The notes beneath the pieces were generated by a model, which did no database searches, was not told the DNA's origin, and saw only the letters and a program-made list of their open reading frames with translations. This document shows, one piece after another, positions 41,932 to 50,961 of a stretch of DNA of 64,000 bases (position 1 is the first letter of the stretch; the number at the start of each line of letters is the position of its first letter). This DNA is from Dyadobacter sp. MSC1_007 (GTDB lineage Bacteria; Bacteroidota; Bacteroidia; Cytophagales; Spirosomataceae): contig NZ_JAMOZL010000001.1 of assembly GCF_023667495.1 (NCBI RefSeq), forward strand, positions 434,001 to 498,000. The letters run 5' to 3'. A program made the position numbers and the translations under genes.

Positions 41932-43500
41932 ATGAAAGCATTCAAATATATACTATTAGGGTTCACCGCATTTGCGTCGTTGTCGTGCGAAGAATTCCTT
42001 AAAGAAGAACCGGAAGCGTTCTTGTCGGAAGACCAGTATTACAAAACACAGGCCGATGCTATTAATGCAGTCAATGCAGTGTATTTCTTTCTGAATTCAG
42101 GCGGATCGTCGGTTCAGACACCATACAACACCTTATTCAATACAGGTATGAATATGGCGAGCGATGACGAAGATCCGGGACCGGGCGCTACCAACCCCGA
42201 TGTGCGTTCATTGTCCGTACAAGCGCATTCGTCGACCAACCTCCGTATTTATGAATTGTGGCAGCAGCATTATGCAGCGATCAAAAAGGCCAATGTGGTG
42301 CTGGAAAAGATTCCTGCGATCGATTTTGATAATGCATTGAAAGCCAGATTGCTGGGCGAGACCAAATTTCTTCGTGCATTGTATTATTTCAACCTCGTAC
42401 GCTTGTATGGCGACATTCCGTTGATCCTGGAATATCAGAAATTTGTGAATGCGTCGGATTACGCGATTGCCAAATCATCTTCGGCAGATATTTATAAACA
42501 AATTGAAAAGGACCTTAATGAGGCCGCAGCAGTGCTTCCGGCAAGCTACGGATCGCCCGATGTGGGACGTGCGACCGCCGGTGCTGCCAAGGCGCTACTT
42601 GCGAAAGTCTACCTTGCCGAGGCGTCGCTGCCACTAAAAGTAAGTGCGCGTTATCAGGACGCGGTAACCAAAGCAGAGGAGGCATTGTCGTCCGCAGACG
42701 GGGGCAAAGGAACCTATGGCTACGACCTTGTAAGCAATTATGGAGAGGTGTTTCTGCCTGCATTCAAGAACAATAAAGAACACATTTTTTCCGCTCAGTT
42801 TAAGTCTAACTCGCTTGCGCAGGGGAATAATGAAAACCCTCGTGCTATTCTCTCGGGTATTCCCGGATTGAGCGGAAACTATGCCCATATGGTGCGGTAT
42901 TATACAGAAGGAAACGATAAGTTTTTTAGTATTTACAAACTGTTTAAACCGGGCGATAAGCGTCGTGATGTGACGTTTGTCAGGAACTTCACGAGTCCGA
43001 CCAATGGCAAGAAATATGGATTAAGCATTGCCAATGCAGCTTATCCGAACGATTCGACGCCTTTTTGGCATAAATACTGGGACCCTAATTCCACTGCCGT
43101 TACCAACCAATCGGCGGCCAATGTGCCTATTATCCGTTATGCTGAGCTGCTACTGATCCATGCCGAAGCGGAAAATGAAGCGAATGGTCCAACAGTAAAA
43201 GCTTACAAATCATTGAACAAGGTCCGCACACGGGCAGGCTTGCCTAACCTCACTGCCGGCCTTTCCAAAGACCAGTTCCGCGACTCAGTTTACCTGGATC
43301 GCCGGCTCGAACTCACTTACGAATACCAGCGCTGGTTTGATCTGATCCGTCAGCGGGATGCGGCTTACAACGGGACATTCGTGAAAAACCTGCATAAGGT
43401 TGGTAAGACCAATGCGGCTCCGAAACACGCCTTTTACCCAATTCCGCAGTCGGAAATCGACAATAATGCACTGTTGAAACAGAACCCGTTGTGGGAGTAA
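41932..43500 (+). CDS. SusD/RagB-family outer-membrane lipoprotein
   Basis: A 522-residue substrate-binding lipoprotein. Start at 41932 (MKAFKYILL) with lipobox SLSC (C19); a GTG at 41908 would add eight residues before the signal and is less likely. The SusD_RagB helical repeats fill the rest (LLGETKFLRALYYFNLVRLY; later RYAELLLIHAEAENEANG and the C-terminal RRLELTYEYQRWFDLIRQ). It caps the SusC transporter at the cell surface and binds the incoming glycan. It lies 28 bp after susC and 8 bp before the first sulfatase gene. Confidence 0.93.
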   Translation: MKAFKYILLGFTAFASLSCEEFLKEEPEAFLSEDQYYKTQADAINAVNAVYFFLNSGGSSVQTPYNTLFNTGMNMASDDEDPGPGATNPDVRSLSVQAHSSTNLRIYELWQQHYAAIKKANVVLEKIPAIDFDNALKARLLGETKFLRALYYFNLVRLYGDIPLILEYQKFVNASDYAIAKSSSADIYKQIEKDLNEAAAVLPASYGSPDVGRATAGAAKALLAKVYLAEASLPLKVSARYQDAVTKAEEALSSADGGKGTYGYDLVSNYGEVFLPAFKNNKEHIFSAQFKSNSLAQGNNENPRAILSGIPGLSGNYAHMVRYYTEGNDKFFSIYKLFKPGDKRRDVTFVRNFTSPTNGKKYGLSIANAAYPNDSTPFWHKYWDPNSTAVTNQSAANVPIIRYAELLLIHAEAENEANGPTVKAYKSLNKVRTRAGLPNLTAGLSKDQFRDSVYLDRRLELTYEYQRWFDLIRQRDAAYNGTFVKNLHKVGKTNAAPKHAFYPIPQSEIDNNALLKQNPLWE

Positions 43501-43508
43501 GACGGAAC

Positions 43509-45098
43509 ATGAACCGGAAGCTCACAGGTTTAGTGTTGCTGATTTGTTTCGGATCCGGTTTTGGGCAATCGCTACCGATGGCTCAAAACCGATCCGAAAA
43601 GCCGGATATTATCCTGATCCTGGCCGATGATATGGGTTTTTCTGATCTTGGAAGTTTCGGATCTGAAATCCATACGCCGAATCTGGACAGGCTTGCCAGG
43701 GAAGGATTGCGGCTTACACAGTTTTACAATAGCGGTCGGTGCTGTCCTTCGCGGGCGTCCCTGCTCACGGGTCTGTACCCGCATCAGGCGGGCGTGGGCG
43801 ACATGGTGCAGGACAAGGGAACGCCTGCCTATCAGGGCTATTTGAGCCAAAATAGTGTAACAATTGCCGAATTATTGAAAACAGCCGATTATAACACCAT
43901 TGTTTCGGGTAAATGGCATGTCGGACTTGTGCCGTCGGCGTTGGCGCATAACCGTGGGTTCGATCAATCGTTCACCCTGCAAAACAATGGCAGCAGCTAT
44001 TTCAATTCAGAACCGCTTTACAATGATGGTCGCACTGTTACATTCCTTTTGAATGGGAAGCCGATACAAAGAAGCGATACATCGAAATACCTGACGCAAG
44101 CGATCACAGATTTCGCAATCCAATCGCTCGATAAGATCAAAGACCAGCGCGACCCGTTCTTCCTGTATCTAGCCTATAATGCACCGCATTGGCCTATTCA
44201 GGCATTGCCGGAAGATATTGCAAAGTACAAGGGCCGGTATTTGAAAGGTTGGGATGAAGCGCGTAAGGCCAGGTTTGAAAAGCTTGTTTCTGAGGGTATT
44301 ATTCCAAAAAACGCAAAGCTGTCGCCTCGCTACGACAAAGTGCCTGAATGGAATGCATTGTCCGAGCGTGAAAAGGCTGAGCAGGACCTCCGCATGGCAA
44401 TTTACGCCGCGATGATCGACCGAATGGACCAATGCATTGGCGAAGTGCTCGTCAAGCTCAAAGCCATCGGCCGCGACAGGAACACACTCATTCTTTTCAT
44501 GTCCGACAACGGGGGCAGCGGTGATACAGTGAAGGAATGGAGTTATGTGACTCAAAAATCAGGCACGCCTGGTTCGGTGGCATCCATTGATAGTTACGAT
44601 CCGCCGTGGGGCAATGTCAGCAATACGCCTTTTAAACTCTTCAAGAAAAACACCCATGAGGGCGGCGTGGCATCCCCGTTTATCGCTTGGTTTCCCGGAA
44701 AGATTAAGGCCGGTTCGATTAGCCATCAGGTCGCGCATTTGACAGACATCATGCCGACGCTGCTGGAATTGGCTGGTGTTAATTATCCTAAAAATTTTAA
44801 GGATCGCGAGCTCGTCCCCGCTGCGGGAACCTCATTAACACCTCTCTTCAATCATCCCGAAAAAATAGTTGACAAAACGGTTTTCTGGGAGCACGAAGGA
44901 AGCAGGGCGATGCGTAAGCAGGACTGGAAGCTGGTCGCTGAAATCGGCCAACCCTGGGAGCTGTACAACCTGAAAAGCGACCGCACCGAAACCAAAGATC
45001 TTGCCAAAACCTACCCTGCAAAAGTGAAGGAACTGGAAGCAGAATACCTTCAATGGGCTGCCAAAGTAGGTGTAGTGGATTGGAATACAATTAAATAA
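43509..45098 (+). CDS. arylsulfatase-type sulfatase (1 of 3)
   Basis: A 529-residue secreted sulfatase (signal peptide 1-20, GSGFGQ). Start at 43509; a GTG at 43491 overlaps susD and is not needed. The formylglycine motif is C78-C-P-S-R82 followed by LLTG, so C78 would be oxidised by a maturase. Metal ligands include ADD (39-41) and DNGG (about 334-337); the substrate-side K of GKWH is at about residue 136. Family S1 sulfatases cleave sulfate esters from glycans. It follows susD by 8 bp. Confidence 0.93.
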   Translation: MNRKLTGLVLLICFGSGFGQSLPMAQNRSEKPDIILILADDMGFSDLGSFGSEIHTPNLDRLAREGLRLTQFYNSGRCCPSRASLLTGLYPHQAGVGDMVQDKGTPAYQGYLSQNSVTIAELLKTADYNTIVSGKWHVGLVPSALAHNRGFDQSFTLQNNGSSYFNSEPLYNDGRTVTFLLNGKPIQRSDTSKYLTQAITDFAIQSLDKIKDQRDPFFLYLAYNAPHWPIQALPEDIAKYKGRYLKGWDEARKARFEKLVSEGIIPKNAKLSPRYDKVPEWNALSEREKAEQDLRMAIYAAMIDRMDQCIGEVLVKLKAIGRDRNTLILFMSDNGGSGDTVKEWSYVTQKSGTPGSVASIDSYDPPWGNVSNTPFKLFKKNTHEGGVASPFIAWFPGKIKAGSISHQVAHLTDIMPTLLELAGVNYPKNFKDRELVPAAGTSLTPLFNHPEKIVDKTVFWEHEGSRAMRKQDWKLVAEIGQPWELYNLKSDRTETKDLAKTYPAKVKELEAEYLQWAAKVGVVDWNTIK

Positions 45099-45129
45099 TA
45101 TTGGTTAATTAATTTAAAACTAATAAGTT

Positions 45130-47439
45130 ATGAAAGGAATGTATCACAACATAACCCGTTTATCTATCGGGGCATTGGCTATCGCGGCCAGCACTGGACT
45201 GTACGCCCAGCATGCACCAACGGCTGCTTATACCGGTAAAATTGGCAAAACTGTTGCCGAAACGCAGCAATCCTGGCCCGAAAAAAAGAAAGCCAAAGGC
45301 GCGCTGAACGTAGTCTGGATTTTGCTGGACGACATTGGCTATGGGGCTGTCAGCACCTTTGGCGGGCTCATTAATACACCTACATTGGATAGTCTAGCTA
45401 ATAATGGATTGAGATACACCAACTTTCACACCACAGCCATTTGTGCACCAACCCGTGCGTCACTGCTCACGGGGCGCAACCAGCATTCGGCTCATATGGG
45501 TCTTTTTCCGGAAACTGCCATTGGCACGCCGGGTTACGACGCCATCATGCCTTTCGAAAAAGCAACTATTGCTGAGATCCTGAAAGATAACGGTTATAAC
45601 ACCTTTGCATTAGGTAAATGGCACATTACGCCGCTCGCGGACCTCACGCCTGCCGGGCCATTCAACCGTTGGCCGACTGGTCGCGGGTTTGAGCAATTTT
45701 ATGGCTTCCCATCCCGCGGCAGCATCGACCAGTGGCATCCCGAACTTTGGGAAGGTACCCACCGCGAGGCCGACCGTCAGGACGGCAAACATTTCAATGA
45801 GTTGCTGGCCAATAGGGCGATCAGCTACTTGTCGGGACAGAAATCGGGTAATCCTGAAAAGCCATTTTTCCTATACATCGCTACCGGGGCAGGGCATGCT
45901 CCCCATCAGGTAGCGAAACAATGGTCGGACAAGTACAAAGGCAAGTTTGACGCTGGGTGGGACGCCTATCGCGAACAAGTACTGGCTAATCAGATCAAAC
46001 TGGGCGTGGTTCCGAAGAATACCAAACTTCCTCCCAGGAACCCGGGTGTGAAGGACTGGAATACCCTTTCCGCAGATGAAAAGAAGCTGTATGCGCGCTT
46101 TATGGAAACCTATGCGGGCTTTTTGGAATATACCGATTACGAAATTGGCCATGTGATCAACCATATCCGCGATTCGGGCGAGTTGGATAACACGCTGGTA
46201 ATCGTTTCCGTGGGAGACAATGGGGCTAGTAAGGAAGGGACTTTTGTAGGGACCGTCAATAATTTCGGAGCCGACCTTCCGGAAGAGCAACGGTTGAAGA
46301 AAAACCTGGAACAGATCGATCTCATCGGTACCGAGTTTTCGAAAGTGAATTATCCGCTTGGATGGGCCGCAGCCACCAATGTGCCTTTCAGACAATGGAA
46401 GCAGGATGCCAATGCAGAAGGCGGTACACACAATCCGCTGATCGTTTTTTATCCAAAAGGCATTAAAGAAAAAGGCGGTATCCGTAACCAATACGGCCAT
46501 GTTTCCGACATTTTACCTACTACCCTCGAACTCCTGAATGTGAAAGCACCCGCCGTGGTGAACGGCATTAAGCAGGATCCGATTGAGGGCACCAGCCTGG
46601 CTTACAGCCTGAATGACGCTAATGCGAAAAGCAGGCATACGGTCCAGTATTATGAGATTAAAGGTTCGAGATCGATTTACAAGGATGGATGGAAGGCTGG
46701 CGCACTGCATGTACGCGGACAGGATTTCGAAAAGGACAAATGGGAGCTTTATAATGTCAATGAAGATTTCAACGAAACGAACGATCTCGCGGCATCGCAA
46801 CCTGCCAAATTGAAAGAATTGAAAGCTTTATTTGACAGCGAGGCCGTGAAATACAATGTGTACCCGCTTAAAGACGGCACAGAGCCATTTACTCTTCCGA
46901 CTGCTTACAACGATGTAGATAAGGTGGTTCTTTATCCGGGACAATCGACGATCATCGATATAGCGAGTCCATTTGCATTGAAACGCTCATTTTCCATTGT
47001 GGCCGATGTAGAGGTGGCTGGCGTTGAAACTGAGGGCGTTCTGTTGTCGAGGGGCGGGAGTGTGGGAGGTTTGAGTTTTTTTATTCAAAACCATAAACTG
47101 CAATTTGTATATGCGGTAGGCGACGGGACTAAATATGCCGTTAGTTCTAACCAAACGACATTGCCGTCTGGGAAAGTCGAGCTGAAAGCAAGTGTGCAAT
47201 ATGAGCAGAATGGTGCCGGGCTGATTACGCTTTATGCCAATAATTCCAAAATTGGTGAAGGGCCTATTGCGAAAACTTCGGATGCGCTGTATCTGCATGA
47301 GGGTGTCAATGTGGGATTCGACGACCTGACACCGGTAGGGGATACCTATAAAGTGCCTTTTGCATTTACCGGCAAGATCAACAAGGTTACCATTGACCTT
47401 GTACCCGCGCAACAGGCGCACTTGAGCGGCTCGAAATGA
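45130..47439 (+). CDS. arylsulfatase with C-terminal beta-sandwich (2 of 3)
   Basis: A 769-residue secreted sulfatase (signal peptide to about 26, LYAQ). Metal-binding LLDD is at 65-68 and the formylglycine motif C105-A-P-T-R109 is followed by LLTG; GKWHI lies near 163. DNGAS near 363-367 completes the metal site. The last 170 residues form a beta-sandwich typical of the long arylsulfatases (IIDIASPFALKRSFSIVADV). Size and layout resemble the S1_4-type enzymes. It is 31 bp after the first sulfatase gene. Confidence 0.92.
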   Translation: MKGMYHNITRLSIGALAIAASTGLYAQHAPTAAYTGKIGKTVAETQQSWPEKKKAKGALNVVWILLDDIGYGAVSTFGGLINTPTLDSLANNGLRYTNFHTTAICAPTRASLLTGRNQHSAHMGLFPETAIGTPGYDAIMPFEKATIAEILKDNGYNTFALGKWHITPLADLTPAGPFNRWPTGRGFEQFYGFPSRGSIDQWHPELWEGTHREADRQDGKHFNELLANRAISYLSGQKSGNPEKPFFLYIATGAGHAPHQVAKQWSDKYKGKFDAGWDAYREQVLANQIKLGVVPKNTKLPPRNPGVKDWNTLSADEKKLYARFMETYAGFLEYTDYEIGHVINHIRDSGELDNTLVIVSVGDNGASKEGTFVGTVNNFGADLPEEQRLKKNLEQIDLIGTEFSKVNYPLGWAAATNVPFRQWKQDANAEGGTHNPLIVFYPKGIKEKGGIRNQYGHVSDILPTTLELLNVKAPAVVNGIKQDPIEGTSLAYSLNDANAKSRHTVQYYEIKGSRSIYKDGWKAGALHVRGQDFEKDKWELYNVNEDFNETNDLAASQPAKLKELKALFDSEAVKYNVYPLKDGTEPFTLPTAYNDVDKVVLYPGQSTIIDIASPFALKRSFSIVADVEVAGVETEGVLLSRGGSVGGLSFFIQNHKLQFVYAVGDGTKYAVSSNQTTLPSGKVELKASVQYEQNGAGLITLYANNSKIGEGPIAKTSDALYLHEGVNVGFDDLTPVGDTYKVPFAFTGKINKVTIDLVPAQQAHLSGSK

Positions 47440-47458
47440 TTATCATATTAGAACGATA

Positions 47459-49282
47459 ATGAAAACAAATCTCCGGCTGAGAATCATGCTTTTGATGCTA
47501 CTGACCTGCGCGTTAACCAACGCGCAGGATCGGCCCAACATTCTCTGGATTGTGAGCGAAGATAATACGACGCTCCTCGGCAGCTATGGCGACAAGTTTG
47601 CTACTACGCCTAACCTCGACCGTTTTGCTACCGAAAGTATACGCTACAAGAATGCATTCTCGACCGCTCCCGTGTGCGCGCCCTCGCGTAATACGCTCAT
47701 TACGGGCATGTACCCGCCCTCGCTTGGGACCGAGCACATGCGTAGCGTGTATCCTTCGCCGGATTTTGTTAAATTTTTTCCGAAATATTTGAGGGAAGTA
47801 GGTTACTACACCACCAACAATGCCAAAAAGGACTATAATACAACTGACCAAACGGACGCCTGGGATGAGTCGAGCAACACGGCGACCTATAAAAACCGGA
47901 AAGCGGGGCAGCCGTTTTTTGCGGTTTTTAATCTGAATGTTTCGCACGAAAGTTCGCTGCACGAGCCGGTGGCTACCCTACATCACGATCCTGAAAAGGT
48001 GCCGTTACCGCCATACCATCCCGCAACGCCCGAGCTCAAACACGATTGGGCTCAGTATTACGACAAGTTGGAAGAAATGGATCGGCAGTTTGGCAAGCTG
48101 CTCAAAGAGTTGCAGGACGAAGGGTTGGCCGAAAACACGATCGTATTTTACTATGCCGATAATGGCGGTGTATTGGCGCGTAGCAAGCGGTTTATGTACG
48201 AATCCGGGCTGCATGTGCCATTAATCATTCATTTGCCGCCGAAATATGCGCACCTGGCGAAGCAACCGCTGGGCAGCGTTTCCGACAGGCTTGTCACATT
48301 TCTGGATTTCGCTCCTACCGTGTTGAGTCTGGTTGATATCAAAGTGCCCGATTACATGCAGGGAGCCGCGTTTTTGGGCAAGCAGCAGAAGCCTGAGGCA
48401 CAATATGCCTATGGTTTTCGTGGCCGGATGGACGAACGGATCGACATGTCGCGCTCGGTGCGGGACAAGCGGTTTCGTTATATCCGCAATTATCTGCCGA
48501 ACAAAATTTATGGTCAGTATCTCGAATATCTTTGGCGTGCACCTTCGGTAAAATCCTGGGAAGACGCCTATAAATCGGGTAAGTTGAATGCGATCCAGTC
48601 GAAATTCTGGGAGCCGAAACCTGCGGAAGAACTATTTGACATCGAGGCCGATCCGCATAATATCCACAACTTAGCTGGTGATCCGCAATACAAAAGTGTG
48701 TTGGAAAGGTTAAGAAAGGCGAATGACCAATGGTTAAGAAGTTACAAAGACGTCGGTTTTATTCCCGAAGCCATTTTATATGAAATCTCCAAGACAACAC
48801 CGCTTTATGATTATGCCAGAAGCGGGAAATATGACCTTGAAAAGGTCATCAAGACAGCCGATATGGCTTCGTCGCGAAACGCCGTACACACCGAAAAACT
48901 CATCGAGGGGCTCGCCGACAAGGATCCAATTATACGCTATTGGTCGGCCACGGGGCTGACAATCCTCAATGTCGTTTCGGGCAAAGAGGCATTGCAAAAA
49001 GCACTTAAAGATCCCGAACCAGCCGTGCGCATCGCAGCCGCGGAGGCACTTTACGTTACGAGAGCAGACAAACAAGCAGCAATCATCACATTGACCAACG
49101 CATTAAAGACTGACAACCCCTACGCCCGTTTGCAAGCACTCAATATCCTCGAACTGGCAGGCAAAGACGCCAAACCAGCCCTGCCCGAGGCTGAGCGCAT
49201 TGCCGGGCAAAAGGCTGACATGTTCGACTACGACATTCGCGCCGCCAAGGTGCTGGTGGAACGGTATGGCGGGCAGAAATAA
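47459..49282 (+). CDS. N-sulfoglucosamine sulfohydrolase-like sulfatase with HEAT-like tail (3 of 3)
   Basis: A 607-residue secreted sulfatase (signal peptide 1-22, LTNAQ). The early metal ligands read SEDN (33-36) and the formylglycine motif C73-A-P-S-R77 is followed by NTLITG. These features and DNGG near 236 place it close to the heparan N-sulfatase (sulfamidase) type. Residues about 475-600 form two to three HEAT-like helical repeats (IRYWSATGLTIL; VRIAAAEALYV), which may bind partner proteins. It is the last gene of the susCD operon, 19 bp after the second sulfatase. Confidence 0.9.
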   Translation: MKTNLRLRIMLLMLLTCALTNAQDRPNILWIVSEDNTTLLGSYGDKFATTPNLDRFATESIRYKNAFSTAPVCAPSRNTLITGMYPPSLGTEHMRSVYPSPDFVKFFPKYLREVGYYTTNNAKKDYNTTDQTDAWDESSNTATYKNRKAGQPFFAVFNLNVSHESSLHEPVATLHHDPEKVPLPPYHPATPELKHDWAQYYDKLEEMDRQFGKLLKELQDEGLAENTIVFYYADNGGVLARSKRFMYESGLHVPLIIHLPPKYAHLAKQPLGSVSDRLVTFLDFAPTVLSLVDIKVPDYMQGAAFLGKQQKPEAQYAYGFRGRMDERIDMSRSVRDKRFRYIRNYLPNKIYGQYLEYLWRAPSVKSWEDAYKSGKLNAIQSKFWEPKPAEELFDIEADPHNIHNLAGDPQYKSVLERLRKANDQWLRSYKDVGFIPEAILYEISKTTPLYDYARSGKYDLEKVIKTADMASSRNAVHTEKLIEGLADKDPIIRYWSATGLTILNVVSGKEALQKALKDPEPAVRIAAAEALYVTRADKQAAIITLTNALKTDNPYARLQALNILELAGKDAKPALPEAERIAGQKADMFDYDIRAAKVLVERYGGQK

Positions 49283-49284
49283 CG

Positions 49285-49301
49285 TCGGCGGCAAAAGCCG
49301 A
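49285..49301 (+). terminator. weak hairpin after the sulfatase operon
   Basis: TCGGC-GGCAAAA-GCCGA, a 5-bp stem immediately after the last sulfatase stop, followed by TTTGGTTTT. A plausible but weak intrinsic terminator. Confidence 0.35.
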
Positions 49302-49320
49302 TTTGGTTTTCGCGAATGGA

Positions 49321-49509
49321 TTACCTTGTAAAGTCAAGCGGGGATTTTAGGGATTTAATGTCTGCGATTGCCTGGGCCATTTTCTTCTGATAAAAAGGGG
49401 AAGCGTCAAAGATGGCGCTCAGTTCTTCATCGGTCAGTGATAAAAGCTTTTGTGCTAATGCTTCATTACGAGGGTCTTGCACTTGTTCGATAGTTCTTTT
49501 GGTTTTCAT
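49321..49509 (-). CDS. 62-residue small protein, module copy A
   Basis: A charged, helical 62-residue protein with no signal peptide (LAQKLLSLTDEELSAIF; FYQKKMAQAIADIKSLK). It has exactly the same length as the protein at 50075-50263 and shares QxLL..x.D.E..AI...S.F.Q.K..QAI...KS.K with it. Each follows a DUF6934-like gene by about 30 bp, so the two-gene unit was duplicated as a whole. Function is unknown; an antitoxin- or chaperone-like small partner is possible. Confidence 0.6.
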   Translation of the reverse strand: MKTKRTIEQVQDPRNEALAQKLLSLTDEELSAIFDASPFYQKKMAQAIADIKSLKSPLDFTR

Positions 49510-49537
49510 AAGAAGAGATGGTATGTTAAACTGAAAA

Positions 49538-50031
49538 TTACTTGTGTCGAAGTAAAATGCGACTGTATGGCTTCATCGGGATATACTCTTCCTGACAGCC
49601 TTCCACAATCCCCCAAAACTGAAACCGGAAGCTTAGTGCATCCCAATTAGAGTCGATAATTTTCTGATAGAGACGAATTCGTTGGTTGGATGAAGATTCA
49701 AGCCCTGATTTGTCCGTGTAACCCGAAAAAGAGAGCACCGCATTTTTGTTTTTAACCATGTATTTTTCAACGATACGGACAACGGTTGCCAACACTTTGC
49801 GCATGTCGCCATTGTTACTTCGGGCACTATCGTCGAATGCGAATACACCGTTAGATTCCAATATATCCCCAAAGGCCACATTGTAGAGAATTCCGTCGGG
49901 AATGTTCTGTTCTGAGTCGGGGATTTTAGAGATACGTACCACTTTTGCTATTTCTCCCCGCGGGCCATTGCTGAAAAAAACATAGAATACTGACTTCCTG
50001 TTTTTTGGTAAAAATATGTAAGCTGGTCCAT
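49538..50031 (-). pseudogene. DUF6934-like gene, module copy A, frameshifted
   Basis: The reading frame 49538-49942 encodes the C-terminal 134 residues, but no ATG, GTG or TTG is available further upstream in that frame before a stop. An ATG at 50031 in another frame gives MDQLTYFYQKTGSQYSMFF, matching the start of the intact paralogue. The frames join if one T is added to the T7 run on the minus strand (+ strand A7, 49974-49980), yielding FFSNGPRGEIAKVVRISK and a 164-residue product, the same length as the paralogue. So this is a single-base deletion in a homopolymer: pseudogene, phase-variable gene, or sequencing error. Confidence 0.75.
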
Positions 50032-50074
50032 GGTGAATGTGTGTGTTGTGGATAATAAAAATGGTACATGCGGA

Positions 50075-50263
50075 CTATGTGCCCAACAAGTGTAAATTTT
50101 TGATGGACTTAAAGGCTTCAATAGCCTGATCGTCCTTCTCTTGAAAAAAAGTAGAGGATTCAATAATGGCATCTATCTCAGCGTCTTTCATCGCAAGAAG
50201 TCGTTGTGATAGGGAGTTGGTTGATTGACTTTGGGATGGATTTGTCAGTTTTGCCGTTTTCAT
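50075..50263 (-). CDS. 62-residue small protein, module copy B
   Basis: Paralogue of the protein at 49321-49509 and of identical length, with matching LSQRLLAMKDAEIDAII and FFQEKDDQAIEAFKSIK. Hydrophilic, helical, without signal or membrane segment. It starts 35 bp after the stop of the intact DUF6934-like gene and ends 44 bp before the ATG of the frameshifted copy, so all four genes appear to be one minus-strand transcript. Confidence 0.6.
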   Translation of the reverse strand: MKTAKLTNPSQSQSTNSLSQRLLAMKDAEIDAIIESSTFFQEKDDQAIEAFKSIKNLHLLGT

Positions 50264-50297
50264 AGCCGAATAAAGAAGATTTAAATGGATTAGATAA

Positions 50298-50792
50298 CTA
50301 TCTGCGCTTAATTAAGACGTGTTCATATGATTTGCGGGGCATATAAATTTCGAGTTGACGATCTATTACACCCCAGAACTGAAATCGCGGGCTTAGCGCG
50401 TCCCAGTTAGCATCGATTATTTTTTGGTAAAGGGTAGATCGCTGATTATTGTGCCCTTCCCGATGTTCAAGATCAACGTAGCCAGAAACGAACAATACGG
50501 CACCAGGATGTTTCTTCATAAAGACCTCCATAATCCGTGCGACCGTTGCCAGTACTTTTCGCATATCGCCGTTGTTGCTTCGGACACTGTCGTCAACCTC
50601 CACGTCGCCGTTTGTTTCTTTTAGGTCTCCAAATGCTACGTTGTAGTGGATGGTGTCCCCTATGTTAAATTCCGGTGTTGCCATCTGGGAAAACCGGACT
50701 ACTTTGGATATTTCTCCGTTCGTCCCAACGCTAAAAAACAGATAAGTGTGCTGGCTTCCAACTCTATGATGAGGATAAACTGGCGTGTTCAT
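50298..50792 (-). CDS. DUF6934-like protein, module copy B (intact)
   Basis: A 164-residue soluble protein. The start at 50792 (MNTPVY) is chosen because it equals the reconstructed length of copy A; an ORF 12 codons longer exists. Conserved stretches shared with copy A are NGEISKVV, YNVAFGD, SNNGDMRKVLATV, YQKIIDANWDALS and RFQFWG. The pattern fits the family I know as DUF6934 in Bacteroidota, function unknown. Duplication next to a small partner gene, and decay of one copy, are typical of toxin-antitoxin or defence-type loci, but no catalytic motif supports that directly. Confidence 0.65.
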   Translation of the reverse strand: MNTPVYPHHRVGSQHTYLFFSVGTNGEISKVVRFSQMATPEFNIGDTIHYNVAFGDLKETNGDVEVDDSVRSNNGDMRKVLATVARIMEVFMKKHPGAVLFVSGYVDLEHREGHNNQRSTLYQKIIDANWDALSPRFQFWGVIDRQLEIYMPRKSYEHVLIKRR

Positions 50793-50907
50793 GTCGGCTA
50801 TGTTATTAGTTATAGTGTGTTTTATCAATAAAGCCCCACTTCTACAACATCATAACCATCCAACCGATCACCGATTACCAAACGCCAATCACCAATTACC
50901 AAACGGC

Positions 50908-50941
50908 AAAAAGCCCATCCGGTTTTTCCGAATGGGCTTTT
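50908..50941 (-). terminator. intrinsic terminator of gapN
   Basis: A strong hairpin AAAAGCCCAT/ATGGGCTTTT with an inner CGG/CCG pair around TTTTT. It begins 20 bp after the gapN stop (50962) and on the minus strand is followed by TTTTTGCCG. It also has T residues on the plus side and may work both ways. Just beyond it (50869-50910) is a 21-bp direct repeat, CACCRATTACCAAACGSCAA. Confidence 0.75.
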
Positions 50942-50961
50942 GCATTTAAATAAATCCGAAC

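Noticed and set aside
49948-50172. Separate 74-residue minus-strand gene
   Set aside because: Its last part is the true N-terminus of the frameshifted DUF6934 copy, and its first part overlaps the 62-residue gene in another frame.
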